Assembly (NCBI GenBank): GCA_020025535.1
Contig: JAHHRY010000001.1
Coordinates: forward strand, 186,001-250,000
Direction: 5' to 3'
Length of the DNA: 64,000 nt
DNA from: Oscillospiraceae bacterium
GTDB lineage: Bacteria; Bacillota; Clostridia; Oscillospirales; Oscillospiraceae
A program made the position numbers and the translations under genes. Below the pieces are notes generated by a model that did not search any database, was not told the DNA's origin, and saw only the letters and a program-made list of their open reading frames with translations. Positions 48,870 through 57,244 of this stretch are shown here, piece by piece (positions within the stretch are counted from its first letter, which is position 1; each line of letters opens with the position of its first letter).

Positions 48870-50642
48870 TTATTCTTTGATATTGATGGCAATGTGGACA
48901 TCGTCCAGCTGCTTCTGAGAAACAGCGGTGGGAGCGTCCATCATCAAATCCTGTGCATTCTTGTTCATGGGGAAGGTAATGACTTCACGGATGCATTCCT
49001 CGCCGGTCAGCAGCATAACAATGCGGTCAACACCGGGTGCTGCACCTGCATGAGGAGGTGCGCCATAGGTGAAGGCATTGTACATAGCAGGGAACTTTGC
49101 CTTTACGTCTTCTTCGCCCAGGCCTACCATCTCGAATGCCTTGACCATGATTTCGGGGTCATGGTTACGGACGGCACCGGAGGCTGTCTCATAGCCGTTG
49201 CAGACCATGTCGTACTGGTCGGCATTGATTGCCAGCAGCTTTTCTACATCGCCCTCTGCCTCTTCCAGCGCCTTCAGGCCGCCCTGCGGCATGGAGAAGG
49301 GGTTGTGGCAGAATTCCAGCTGGCCGGACTCTTCGCCGATTTCGTACATGGGGAAGTCCACAATCCAGCAGAATGCATACTGTTCTTCGTCGAAGTGACC
49401 GGGTACACGCTTGCCCAGCATGGTACGGATGACACCGGCAGTCTTCTGTGCTGCCAGCTTCTTGCCGGCTGCCATGCAGACAAAGGAACCGGGCTTCAGG
49501 TTCAGCTTTTCCATGAAGGCAGCCTTGCAATCGCCCAGGAACTTGGAAATGCCGCCGGTCAGCTCGCCCTGATCGTCCACACGGACCCAGCAGGCCTTGT
49601 TGCCGGTCTGAACTTCCACGTCCACCAGCAGCTTGTCGATCCACTTACGGGCCTGAGTGAAGTTGTCCACGCTGACAGCCTTGACGGTAGCGCCTTCAAA
49701 GGGGCCGAAGCCGCAGCCCTGAACGATCTCGGAAATATCCTGCACCTCCAGATCGATACGCAGGTCGGGCTTATCGGAGCCGTAACGCTCCATTGCCTCA
49801 TTGAACGGAATACGGCGGAAAGGTGCAGAGGAAACGCGGTCATATTTGCCCAGCTTGGTAAACAGGGGCACCATAACCTCTTCCAGGACACCCAGAACAT
49901 CGTTCTGGGTGGCAAATGCCATTTCCATATCCAGCTGATAGAACTCGCCGGGAGTACGGTCCGCACGGGCATCCTCATCACGGAAGCAGGGTGCGATCTG
50001 GAAATATCTGTCGAAGCCGGAGGTCATCAGCAGCTGCTTGAACTGCTGAGGAGCCTGGGGCAGAGCGTAGAACTTGCCGGGGTGGTTCCGGGCGGGAACC
50101 AGATAGTCACGGGCGCCCTCGGGAGAAGAAGCCGTCAGAATGGGCGTGGTAATCTCCAGGAAGCCCTTCTCGGTCATCAGGCGGCGAATCTCGGCAACGG
50201 TCTGGCAGCGCAGAACGATATTCTGCTTCACAGCGGGGTTCCGCAGATCCAGATAGCGGTACTTGAGGCGGGTGTTCTCGTCAGCTTCTCTGGACTTGTT
50301 GATTTCAAAAGGCAGCTGATTGTGGCGGCACTTGCCCAGCACTTCGATTTTCTCGGGAACAACCTCGATTTCGCCGGTGGGAATCTTGGTGTTCTTGCTT
50401 TCACGCTCCCGGACCAGACCGGTAACGGAAATGGTGGATTCCTTGTTGATGGGCTTTACAATCCGCATCATTTCTTCCGTCTCCACCACCACCTGAGTCG
50501 TGCCATAATAGTCACGCAGCACCAGGAATGCAAAATTGGAACCGACCTCTCGAATGTTTTCCAGCCAGCCGACAATGGTGACCTGCTTGCCTGCGTCGGA
50601 AAGACGCAGCTCCCCACAGGTATGGGTTCTGGATTGGATCAT
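48870..50642 (-). CDS. aspS: Aspartyl-tRNA synthetase
   Basis: The 590-residue class IIb synthetase has the N-terminal OB anticodon domain (VTIVGWLENIREVGSNFAFL, residues 20-40), the bacterial GAD insertion in the middle, motif 2 FRDEDARADRTPGEFYQ and motif 3 GVDRIVMLLTG. The catalytic loop ALPQAPQQFKQLL is standard. Whether it also charges tRNA-Asn is not clear: the anticodon-domain position that usually distinguishes the two types lies in an unusual REVGS segment. It is transcribed alone. Confidence 0.97.
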   Translation of the reverse strand: MIQSRTHTCGELRLSDAGKQVTIVGWLENIREVGSNFAFLVLRDYYGTTQVVVETEEMMRIVKPINKESTISVTGLVRERESKNTKIPTGEIEVVPEKIEVLGKCRHNQLPFEINKSREADENTRLKYRYLDLRNPAVKQNIVLRCQTVAEIRRLMTEKGFLEITTPILTASSPEGARDYLVPARNHPGKFYALPQAPQQFKQLLMTSGFDRYFQIAPCFRDEDARADRTPGEFYQLDMEMAFATQNDVLGVLEEVMVPLFTKLGKYDRVSSAPFRRIPFNEAMERYGSDKPDLRIDLEVQDISEIVQGCGFGPFEGATVKAVSVDNFTQARKWIDKLLVDVEVQTGNKACWVRVDDQGELTGGISKFLGDCKAAFMEKLNLKPGSFVCMAAGKKLAAQKTAGVIRTMLGKRVPGHFDEEQYAFCWIVDFPMYEIGEESGQLEFCHNPFSMPQGGLKALEEAEGDVEKLLAINADQYDMVCNGYETASGAVRNHDPEIMVKAFEMVGLGEEDVKAKFPAMYNAFTYGAPPHAGAAPGVDRIVMLLTGEECIREVITFPMNKNAQDLMMDAPTAVSQKQLDDVHIAINIKE

Positions 50643-50839
50643 AGGAATAAACCCCTCTCGTCAATAAAATTTATCGTTTTATTTTCGCATATTTTCGCTA
50701 AAAAGTCAATGATTCTCCCGGCCTCTTCTCCATATAATTGTAAGATTTTCATAGACACAGGCCATTTGGCAAAAAACCGGTGGAAAAATGTCGTTTTATA
50801 TGCTATGATAAGGGGACTTACGCTAAGGAGGAAGATGCT

Positions 50840-52129
50840 ATGCTGCCGGAGGCCTTTTTGAATCGGATGAAAAAGCAGCTGGGGGAAGAATATCCGGAAT
50901 ATCTCCAAAGTCTGGAACGTCCCCGGGCGGTGGCACTGCGTTTCAACCCTCTGAAGGGTGCCGTACCTCAGCTTCCCTTTACCGGTGCCGGTGTCCCCTG
51001 GGAACCAATGGGCCACTATTACGACCCGGAAGCCCGTCCCGGTCTGCACCCTTATCACGAAGCCGGCGTATACTACTTGCAGGAGGCCAGTGCCATGGCA
51101 CCGGTTTCCCTTCTGGATCCGCAGCCCGGTGAACGGGTTCTGGATCTCTGCGCCGCCCCCGGCGGAAAGACTACACAAATCGCCGGACGCATGGGCGGTC
51201 AGGGCTTTTTGCTGTGCAATGAGATCAACCCCAAACGCGCAAAAATTCTCTCCAGAAATATAGAACGCCTAGGCGTTGCCAATGCATTGGTCACCAATGA
51301 ACACCCGGAGAATCTGGCACAAAGACTGCCCGGCTACTTTGACCGGGTTCTCATCGATGCCCCCTGCTCCGGCGAAGGTATGTTCCGCAAGGAAGAAGCC
51401 GCCGTTACCGACTGGAGCGAGGAAACCGTTTCCATGTGTGCCAGACGGCAGCTGGAAATTCTCCGTTCCGGTGCCAGACTGCTGCGGCCCGGCGGACGGC
51501 TGGTTTATTCCACCTGTACCTTTGCTCCCGCCGAAAACGAAGAAACCATTGCGGCGTTCTTGGCGGAGCATCCGGATTTTCAGCCGGATACCGTAGAAGC
51601 GCCCTGGTTTACCCCGGGGGAAAACGATTCTTTCCGACTCTGGCCCCACAAACTGCTGGGTGAAGGCCATTTTGCTGCCGTCCTGCGGAAAGTCGGAGGG
51701 GAAGAATCCACAGCCGAAGTCTGCCCCGGCGAAAAGCTTCCAAAACAGTGGCTGGACTTTGCCAAACAGCTGAACATCTCCCTTCCGGAGGGCAAAGCCA
51801 TTTCTTTCGGCAGCAGTCTGTACTGGGCGCCCTCGGATTTACCGAATATCGCCCGTTTGAAAGTACTTCGCCCCGGTCTGGAGCTGGGCGAAGTAAAAAA
51901 AGACCGCTTTGAGCCGGCACACGCCCTCGCCCTTTGGCTGAAGGATTGCAGCACTGTCGTTTCCTTTCCGGCGGAAAGCAGTGAAATCAAAGCCTATCTC
52001 CACGGTGATGTGATTCCGTCAGCTGTACGCGGATGGTGTCTTGTACAAGCAGACAATTACTCCATTGGCTGGGGTAAAGGGGATGGAAATCTCTTGAAAA
52101 ATCACTATCCCAAGGGATTGAGGAGATAA
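50840..52129 (+). CDS. rsmF: RsmF/RsmB-type rRNA (cytosine-5-)-methyltransferase
   Basis: The 429-residue protein starts at MLPEAFLNRMKKQL behind AAGGAGGAAG. The NOL1/NOP2/Sun core has CAAPGGKTTQIA (SAM site), DAPCSGEGMFRK (general base/resolving Cys) and YSTCTFAPAENE (catalytic Cys). The last 140 residues match the RsmF C-terminal PUA-like part. It likely makes an m5C in 16S rRNA. It precedes murA by 117 bases with a separate promoter. Confidence 0.92.
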   Translation: MLPEAFLNRMKKQLGEEYPEYLQSLERPRAVALRFNPLKGAVPQLPFTGAGVPWEPMGHYYDPEARPGLHPYHEAGVYYLQEASAMAPVSLLDPQPGERVLDLCAAPGGKTTQIAGRMGGQGFLLCNEINPKRAKILSRNIERLGVANALVTNEHPENLAQRLPGYFDRVLIDAPCSGEGMFRKEEAAVTDWSEETVSMCARRQLEILRSGARLLRPGGRLVYSTCTFAPAENEETIAAFLAEHPDFQPDTVEAPWFTPGENDSFRLWPHKLLGEGHFAAVLRKVGGEESTAEVCPGEKLPKQWLDFAKQLNISLPEGKAISFGSSLYWAPSDLPNIARLKVLRPGLELGEVKKDRFEPAHALALWLKDCSTVVSFPAESSEIKAYLHGDVIPSAVRGWCLVQADNYSIGWGKGDGNLLKNHYPKGLRR

Positions 52130-52166
52130 TTTTGAAATTTTATCCAGAAAAATTCAGAATTAGCAC

Positions 52167-52195
52167 TTTACATAAATCCATAAATATGGTACAAT
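52167..52195 (+). promoter_or_regulatory. Promoter of murA
   Basis: TTTACA (52167-52172), 17 bases, TACAAT (52190-52195) with an extended TGG. Confidence 0.75.
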
Positions 52196-52246
52196 TCATC
52201 AGCCGGACTGCAAATCTATAGTGAAATTACAAGGAGAGGATATTCC

Positions 52247-53512
52247 TTGGCCAGATATGAAATTAAAGGCGGTAACCCTCTGCAGGGTACTGTCACCATA
52301 AGCGGCGCAAAAAATGCCGCCGTTGCCATTTTGCCCGCCGCATTGCTGGTAAAGGGCAAATGTAGAATTGAAAATGTACCGGACATTTCCGATGTCCGGA
52401 TCCTGCTGTCCATCCTGGAGGGGCTGGGCGCTACTGTCGAGCATCCCTGCGATAATGTGATTGTGCTGGACTGCTCCGGCATCAGCAGCACACAGCCGGA
52501 GGCCGCTCTGGTGAAAAAAATGCGCGCCAGTTACTACCTGATGGGTTCTCTGCTGGGCCGCTTCGGCAAATGCCATGTAGCTCTGCCCGGAGGATGCAGC
52601 TTTGCAACCCGCCCCATCGATCAGCACATCAAGGGCTTTAAAGCTCTGGGTGCTCTGGTGGAAGAAACCGAAGAGTATGTCGAGCTCGCCGCCGGGAAGA
52701 ACGGTCTGCAGGGCAACCGTGTCTGTCTGGATATGGCCAGCGTCGGTGCAACCGCCAATATCATGATGGCCGCCGTGCTGCTGCCCGGTCAGACTTTCAT
52801 CGAAAATGCCGCCAAAGAGCCGCACATCGTGGACCTGGCCAACTTCCTGAACACCATGGGCGCTCAGGTCACCGGCGCAGGAACCGACACCATAAAAATC
52901 AAGGGCGTAGAGCAGCTGCAGGGCGGCACCTATGCCATCATTCCCGACCAGATTGAAGCCGGTACATATATGGCTGCCGTTACCGCTGCCGGCGGTGACG
53001 TTCTGGTAAAGAACGTGATTCCCAAGCATATGGACTGCATCACCTCTAAGCTGGAGGAAATGGGCGCAGAAGTCATCAATTATGACGACGCTATCCGTGT
53101 CCGCAGCACCGGAAAGCTTCACAGCACCACGGTCAAGACCCGTCCCTACCCCGGCTTCCCCACCGATATGCAGGCGCAGATTTGCGTGTGTATGGCGCTG
53201 GCAGAAGGCATCAGCCATCTGACGGAAAGCGTTTATGAAACCCGTTTCTTTGGCTACTGCACCGAATTGGAAAGTATGGGCGCAAAAATCGAAATCAACG
53301 GCAAGACCGCTACCGTCACCGGTCGTAACCACTTGAAGGGTTCCACCGTCTGTGCCCGGGATCTGCGGGCCGGCGCCGCACTTGTCATCGCCGGTCTGTC
53401 CGCCGAAGGCATTACCCGTGTGGAAAACATCCACTTTGTGGAACGGGGCTACGAAAATCTCATTGAAAAACTGACCGCGCTGGGCGCCACCATCCGCCGT
53501 ATTGACGACTGA
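52247..53512 (+). CDS. murA: UDP-N-acetylglucosamine 1-carboxyvinyltransferase
   Basis: The 421-residue enzyme uses a TTG start at 52247, about 10 bases after AAGGAGAGGA; no ATG fits. It catalyses the first committed step of peptidoglycan synthesis. The N-terminal GAKNAAVAILPA holds the conserved Lys and Asn, and LPGGCSFATRPIDQH holds the catalytic Cys that fosfomycin targets. The Cys is present rather than the Asp that gives natural resistance. Monocistronic, ended by a strong terminator. Confidence 0.97.
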   Translation: MARYEIKGGNPLQGTVTISGAKNAAVAILPAALLVKGKCRIENVPDISDVRILLSILEGLGATVEHPCDNVIVLDCSGISSTQPEAALVKKMRASYYLMGSLLGRFGKCHVALPGGCSFATRPIDQHIKGFKALGALVEETEEYVELAAGKNGLQGNRVCLDMASVGATANIMMAAVLLPGQTFIENAAKEPHIVDLANFLNTMGAQVTGAGTDTIKIKGVEQLQGGTYAIIPDQIEAGTYMAAVTAAGGDVLVKNVIPKHMDCITSKLEEMGAEVINYDDAIRVRSTGKLHSTTVKTRPYPGFPTDMQAQICVCMALAEGISHLTESVYETRFFGYCTELESMGAKIEINGKTATVTGRNHLKGSTVCARDLRAGAALVIAGLSAEGITRVENIHFVERGYENLIEKLTALGATIRRIDD

Positions 53513-53517
53513 CTGAT

Positions 53518-53552
53518 CGGCACTTCCGAACCATTCGGAAGTGCCGTTTTTT
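53518..53552 (+). terminator. Terminator of murA
   Basis: CGGCACTTCCGAA/TTCGGAAGTGCCG with a CCA loop and six T. Confidence 0.93.
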
Positions 53553-53571
53553 CTGCCGGAATCCTCCCTTC

Positions 53572-53602
53572 AAAAAAGGAGCCGCTGCTTTCGCAGCGGC
53601 TC
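53572..53602 (-). terminator. Terminator of the SpoIIQ-like gene
   Basis: GAGCCGCTGC/GCAGCGGCTC with a four-base loop, followed in the minus direction by CTTTTTTG. Confidence 0.88.
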
Positions 53603-53635
53603 GAACAAAGAGGAAAGAAAATGAAGGAAGGAAAC

Positions 53636-54292
53636 TTATTCTTTTCCGAACAGATCTTCCGGGTCCACATTTTTGCCATTGCAGGTCACCGCAAAATGGA
53701 CATGATCGCCCAGTTCCGTTTCCAGCAGTGCGGTATGGCCCACATAGCCGATAGTCTGGCCCATGGTGACCTGGTCACCGGGGGCAACCTTTACGTTGAC
53801 GTCCAGGCTTGCATAAGTGGTGACATAGCCATCTGCGTGACGGATCACCACGGTTTTGCCCATGGTTTCATCCTCATAGACGGTATAAACCACTCCGTCT
53901 GCCGAGGCGCAGACCGGTGTGCCGGCCTGTGCGGCAAAGTCCATGCCGTCATGGGTTCTCCAGTCCCGTGTGGTGGGATTGTAGCACAGGCAGTCCATGG
54001 AATAATCCATCACCAGCTTCCCGGAAAGCGGTCTGGAAAACTTAAGCGGCTTTTTGGGGGGTGTGGTAGGCTCGGGTTTCGGTTCCACAGGACGCAGATC
54101 ATTCGTACCCATTGTGGGGTCGGGATTCAGCACATCCAGCGTGGGACTGGGGTGATCCATGGAAGCTGGTTCATCGTTTGCATTTTGGTAATACAGATAG
54201 CCGGAGATCCCGATGGCAATCGCGCACAGGATCAGGGCTATGTAGTAGCCCTTACCAGCAAATCTGCTTACAAAGTTCTTTTTGTTACTCAT
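53636..54292 (-). CDS. M23 (LytM) peptidase-domain membrane protein, SpoIIQ-like
   Basis: The 218-residue protein starts at MSNKKNFVSRF behind CGGAGGTG. One membrane helix (about residues 17-35) is followed by a Pro-rich stalk (TPPKKP) and a LytM domain from residue 90. The zinc residues are complete: THDGMDF gives His and Asp, and DHVHF gives the HxH. That suggests an active endopeptidase, as in clostridial SpoIIQ and unlike Bacillus SpoIIQ. In Bacillus and Clostridium spoIIQ lies near murA; here it is adjacent to murA but convergent, and spoIID is absent. The SpoIIQ role is therefore likely but unproven. Confidence 0.85.
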   Translation of the reverse strand: MSNKKNFVSRFAGKGYYIALILCAIAIGISGYLYYQNANDEPASMDHPSPTLDVLNPDPTMGTNDLRPVEPKPEPTTPPKKPLKFSRPLSGKLVMDYSMDCLCYNPTTRDWRTHDGMDFAAQAGTPVCASADGVVYTVYEDETMGKTVVIRHADGYVTTYASLDVNVKVAPGDQVTMGQTIGYVGHTALLETELGDHVHFAVTCNGKNVDPEDLFGKE

Positions 54293-54303
54293 TTTTTGCA
54301 CCT

Positions 54304-54331
54304 CCGAAAACCAGTATTGCCAGATTTTCGG
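54304..54331 (-). promoter_or_regulatory. Hairpin touching the ribosome site of the SpoIIQ-like gene
   Basis: CCGAAAA/TTTTCGG around a 14-base loop; the last GG belongs to the CGGAGG ribosome site, so folding could slow initiation. Confidence 0.4.
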
Positions 54332-54370
54332 AAGTTAAACTGCTTTTTGGAAAATAATTTGCTTTTGGCA

Positions 54371-54408
54371 AAAAAATCGGAGGGACGCCACGAGGCATCT
54401 CTCCGATT
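54371..54408 (-). terminator. Terminator of infC-rpmI-rplT
   Basis: AATCGGAG..GCC pairs with GGC..CTCCGATT across a short loop, with seven T in the minus direction. Confidence 0.88.
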
Positions 54409-54432
54409 CTCTTATATATTGTGTCTGTTCGA

Positions 54433-54786
54433 TTACAGAGCAGCCTTGGCCTTCTCCACAACAGCGGCGAAAGCAGCTGCATCGTGGATAGCCATCTCGG
54501 ACAGGCTCTTACGGTTCATCTCGATACCGGCCTTCTTCAGACCGTTCATGAACTTGGAGTAGTTCAGACCGTAGGGAGCGACAGCAGCGGAGATACGAGT
54601 GATCCACAGTCTGCGGAAATCGCGCTTCTTCATCTTACGGCCAGCGAATGCGTAGTTGCCAGACTTCATGACAGCCTGCTTGGCCATCTTAAAGTGCTTG
54701 GACTTGGAACCCCAGTAGCCCTTAGCCAGCTTCAGGGTGCTGTTTCTTCTCTTGCGCGTCATAGTTGCGCCTTTAACTCTTGCCAT
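54433..54786 (-). CDS. rplT: 50S ribosomal protein L20
   Basis: The 117-residue protein begins MARVKGATMTRKRRN and has the usual L20 features: KGYWGSKSKHFKMAKQAVMK, RKMKKRDFRRLWITRI and the globular C-terminus with YGLNYSKFMNGLKKAGIEMNRK. It is needed early in 50S assembly, and in Bacillus represses its own operon through the leader. Last gene of infC-rpmI-rplT. Confidence 0.98.
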   Translation of the reverse strand: MARVKGATMTRKRRNSTLKLAKGYWGSKSKHFKMAKQAVMKSGNYAFAGRKMKKRDFRRLWITRISAAVAPYGLNYSKFMNGLKKAGIEMNRKSLSEMAIHDAAAFAAVVEKAKAAL

Positions 54787-54808
54787 TTCTGTATCCTCCT
54801 ATTCTACC

Positions 54809-55006
54809 TTACTTGTACGGAATCATCTTCTTGATTGCAGCGACATTGGTTGTGTCAGCATATGCAGTGGTGCGCAGATGACGGGTACGCTTAGTGGTCT
54901 TCTTAGTGAGGATGTGGCTCTTAAAAGCGTGAGCTCTCTTAACCTTACCGCTCTTGGTCAGGTTGAATCTCTTCTTTGCACCGGTATGGGTTTTCAGCTT
55001 GGGCAT
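54809..55006 (-). CDS. rpmI: 50S ribosomal protein L35
   Basis: The 65-residue basic protein MPKLKTHTGAKKRFNLTKSG... is a standard L35, with KVKRAHAFKSHIL and KRTRHLR. GAAGGAGA precedes the ATG. It is the middle gene of the operon, 32 bases after infC. Confidence 0.98.
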   Translation of the reverse strand: MPKLKTHTGAKKRFNLTKSGKVKRAHAFKSHILTKKTTKRTRHLRTTAYADTTNVAAIKKMIPYK

Positions 55007-55038
55007 AGGTGGTTCTCCTTCCGTATCGTTTGTAAATC

Positions 55039-55557
55039 TTACTTGTTATTTTTGGGGGTCAAAAACATTGCCATGAAGCGGCCTTCCAGCTTGGGATTCT
55101 TCTCCATGGTTGCGATCTCGCCGCAGGCCGCAGCGAAATCAATCAGCAGTTTCTCACCCAGATTGGTATGTGCCATCTCCCGACCACGGAAGCGGACACT
55201 GACCTTGACCCGGTTACCGTCTGTCAGGAACTTCTGAGCGCTCTTGACCTTGGTATTCAGATCATTGGTATCGATACTGGGGCTCATGCGGATTTCCTTT
55301 ACTTCCACGACCCGCTGGTTCTTCTTAGCTTCCTTCTCACGCTTCTTCTGATCGAAGCAGAACTTGGAATAATCCATGATCTTACATACCGGCGGAACGG
55401 CGTTGGGGGAAATCTTTACGAGGTCCAGCCCCTGCTCTTCGGCCATCTGATTGGCCTCTGCACCGGATACGATACCCAGCTGGGCACCGTCGAAACCGAT
55501 AAGGCGCACCTCTTTGTCCCGGATTTCCTCATTGAGCTGATGATCTAACTTGCTGAT
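55039..55557 (-). CDS. infC: Translation initiation factor IF-3 (probable ATC start)
   Basis: The 172-residue IF-3 has both domains: N-terminal LNEEIRDKEVRLIGFDGAQLG and the PPVCKIMDYSKFCFDQKKREKEAKK linker region, then the C-terminal RGREMAHTNLGEKLL. The open frame continues upstream to an ATG at 55599, but that codon lies within the leader terminator hairpin. The only good ribosome site, TTGGAGG, is placed eight bases before an in-frame ATC at 55557 (ISKLDHQLNEE). ATT/ATC starts allow IF-3 to limit its own synthesis and are known for infC in other bacteria. The GTG that overlaps the ribosome site is a less likely alternative. Confidence 0.9.
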   Translation of the reverse strand: MSKLDHQLNEEIRDKEVRLIGFDGAQLGIVSGAEANQMAEEQGLDLVKISPNAVPPVCKIMDYSKFCFDQKKREKEAKKNQRVVEVKEIRMSPSIDTNDLNTKVKSAQKFLTDGNRVKVSVRFRGREMAHTNLGEKLLIDFAAACGEIATMEKNPKLEGRFMAMFLTPKNNK

Positions 55558-55703
55558 GTTAAGCACCTCCAAATTAACAACAAAAAAAGCGGATGCCAAG
55601 CATCCGCATACATTCGCACTGATCCCCAGTCCGGGGAATGTGGGAATATTAACCGCTTTGCAGTCTGCTTGCGGTGAGGCGGATGTTCAGCCTTCTTTAT
55701 TAC
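55558..55703 (-). promoter_or_regulatory. infC leader with L20-type attenuator
   Basis: The leader holds an ACCGC..GCGGT stem, a CATTC-CCC..GGG-GAATG stem, and the terminator GCGGATGC/GCATCCGC (55589-55607) followed by TTTTTTTG. An upstream CATCCGCC can pair with the terminator's GCGGATG arm, giving an antiterminator. The arrangement matches L20/IF-3 operon leaders of Firmicutes. Confidence 0.8.
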
Positions 55704-55709
55704 TGCAAT

Positions 55710-55738
55710 ATTCTATCACGGTGCGTTCTCTCTGTCAA
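55710..55738 (-). promoter_or_regulatory. Promoter of infC-rpmI-rplT
   Basis: On the minus strand, TTGACA (55733-55738), 17 bases, TAGAAT (55710-55715). Confidence 0.85.
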
Positions 55739-55838
55739 GCGCTTTTTCTGAAATTTTGCAACTTTTTTCTTCGTCAGGGTTCCGGACCGTGCATTTGTCC
55801 GGCATTGTCAGAATATCTTATGTTGGTTTGGGGTAGGA

Positions 55839-56570
55839 TTATTCCAAGTTTCCGACCATCGTCCCCGCCTCGTCCGAAAAGGCCGATCTGACCTCCACTG
55901 CGATTTGATACTCCTGTGCCAGTTCCACACAGCGGTCGTGCAGCACCTGTGCCCCTTCTCTGCACAGCTTCAGCATATCCTCATAGCCGATTCGCTCATA
56001 TTTCACGGCATCCGGGAATTTTCTGGGATCCCGGTCATAGACTCCTGCCACATCGGTACAGATCACGCACCGATCTGCCTTCAGCATGGCAGCCAGCGCA
56101 ACCGCCGTGGAGTCGGAACCGCCTCTTCCCAGCGTCGTAATATTACCGGACAGATCGATCCCCTGAAAGCCTGCCACCACCACAATCTTCCCTTTATTCA
56201 GCTCCTGCTGGATGCGCCAGTTCTGCAAAGCCCTGATTCTGGCCTTGCCATAGGTGCCGTCCGTCATAAGACCGATTTGCCACCCGGTCAGGCTGACAGC
56301 CGGGTACCCCAGCTCCTCTATTGCCATAGCCACCAGAGCAGCGGAAATCTGTTCTCCTGCAGAAATACAGGCATCGGATTCTCTCGGGGAAGGCGCATCT
56401 GTAACAGACCGGATTTTTTCCAGCAGCCGATCAGTCAGATCCCCCTGAGCCGAAACCACCGCCACCACCTGATCCCCGTTTTGGGCGGCCCGCACCAGTC
56501 CGGCTGCAACTTTTCGGATTTTTTCCGCATCCGCAACCGATGTTCCGCCGTATTTTTGCACCGTCAGCAC
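55839..56570 (-). CDS. lysC: Aspartate kinase, catalytic domain only (no ACT domains)
   Basis: The 243-residue protein probably starts at a GTG at 56570 (VLTVQKYGGTS), eight bases after GGAGG; an ATG two codons upstream overlaps the ribosome site. The amino-acid kinase fold is complete: KYGGTSVADAEKI, VVSAQGDLTDRLL, GRGGSDSTAVALAA, TDVAGVYDRDPR. The frame ends at RSAFSDEAGTMVGN, exactly where normal aspartate kinases pass into two ACT domains. It should phosphorylate aspartate for Lys/Thr/Met synthesis but lacks the usual feedback site. An ACT-domain protein is encoded just upstream. Confidence 0.9.
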   Translation of the reverse strand: MLTVQKYGGTSVADAEKIRKVAAGLVRAAQNGDQVVAVVSAQGDLTDRLLEKIRSVTDAPSPRESDACISAGEQISAALVAMAIEELGYPAVSLTGWQIGLMTDGTYGKARIRALQNWRIQQELNKGKIVVVAGFQGIDLSGNITTLGRGGSDSTAVALAAMLKADRCVICTDVAGVYDRDPRKFPDAVKYERIGYEDMLKLCREGAQVLHDRCVELAQEYQIAVEVRSAFSDEAGTMVGNLE

Positions 56571-56619
56571 ACACATCACCTCCACAACATTCTATGAGAC
56601 CCATGGGAGAAGTGTGCCG

Positions 56620-56653
56620 AAAAAAGAGAGCCGCCCTGCACAGGCGACTCTCT
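56620..56653 (-). terminator. Terminator or attenuator between pheB and lysC
   Basis: AGAGAG-CGCC pairs with GGCG-CTCTCT around a seven-base loop, followed in the minus direction by CTTTTTTC. It lies about 50 bases before the aspartate kinase start. Confidence 0.8.
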
Positions 56654-56677
56654 GACAAACAGACAAATATTCGGAAG

Positions 56678-57121
56678 CTAACCGGCTGCCAGCACTTCGG
56701 ACTTGATTACGCCGGAAGTCTGGTGGAACATCCGCAGCATATCATCGACGGATGCACTTGCAGCAGAGGTCTCCGCTGCGATGGTCACAATGGCACAGCC
56801 ATTGGAAGGCGTGATGGAGTTTACTGTCAGAATATTGGCCTTTTGCACCACAAAGGCAGACAAAATAGCGGACAGCACACCCGGCTCATCCCGCAGCAGG
56901 AACTGGAATGTAATAATACGGTTTGTATTCATCTTGCGGAAAGGCTGTACAGCATCCCGATATTTGTAAAATGCGCTGCGGCTGATGTCCGTCATTTTGG
57001 CCGCTTCGTTTACATTGGAAGCCTCACCGGTAGCAAGTAAGCGCTTCGCTTCAGCGACCTTTAAGAAAATTTCCGGCAGTGCAGAGGCTTCGACGATATA
57101 ATACTTGGGACTGCTATTCAT
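56678..57121 (-). CDS. pheB: ACT domain-containing protein PheB
   Basis: The 147-residue protein has an N-terminal helix-turn-helix-like part (FLKVAEAKRLLATGEASNVNEAAKMTDISRSAFYKYRD type, residues 19-57) and one ACT domain (about 68-140, FQFLLRDEPGVLSAILSAFV). This matches the PheB family. The function is not established; ACT domains bind amino acids. GGGGAGG precedes the ATG. It lies upstream of the ACT-less aspartate kinase, with a terminator hairpin between them. Confidence 0.9.
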   Translation of the reverse strand: MNSSPKYYIVEASALPEIFLKVAEAKRLLATGEASNVNEAAKMTDISRSAFYKYRDAVQPFRKMNTNRIITFQFLLRDEPGVLSAILSAFVVQKANILTVNSITPSNGCAIVTIAAETSAASASVDDMLRMFHQTSGVIKSEVLAAG

Positions 57122-57244
57122 TTGGGATCCTCCCCATTCAGTTTGTTAATATTGCTAGTTTTCACATGAAAAACCACTGTTAATTGTAGCACATATTTCC
57201 TAAAATGCAAGACCAAAGCGCAATAATTCTTGGGAGATGCTGTT

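Noticed and set aside
55558..55599. ATG start for infC at 55599
   Set aside because: The codon lies in the terminator hairpin of the leader and has no ribosome site.
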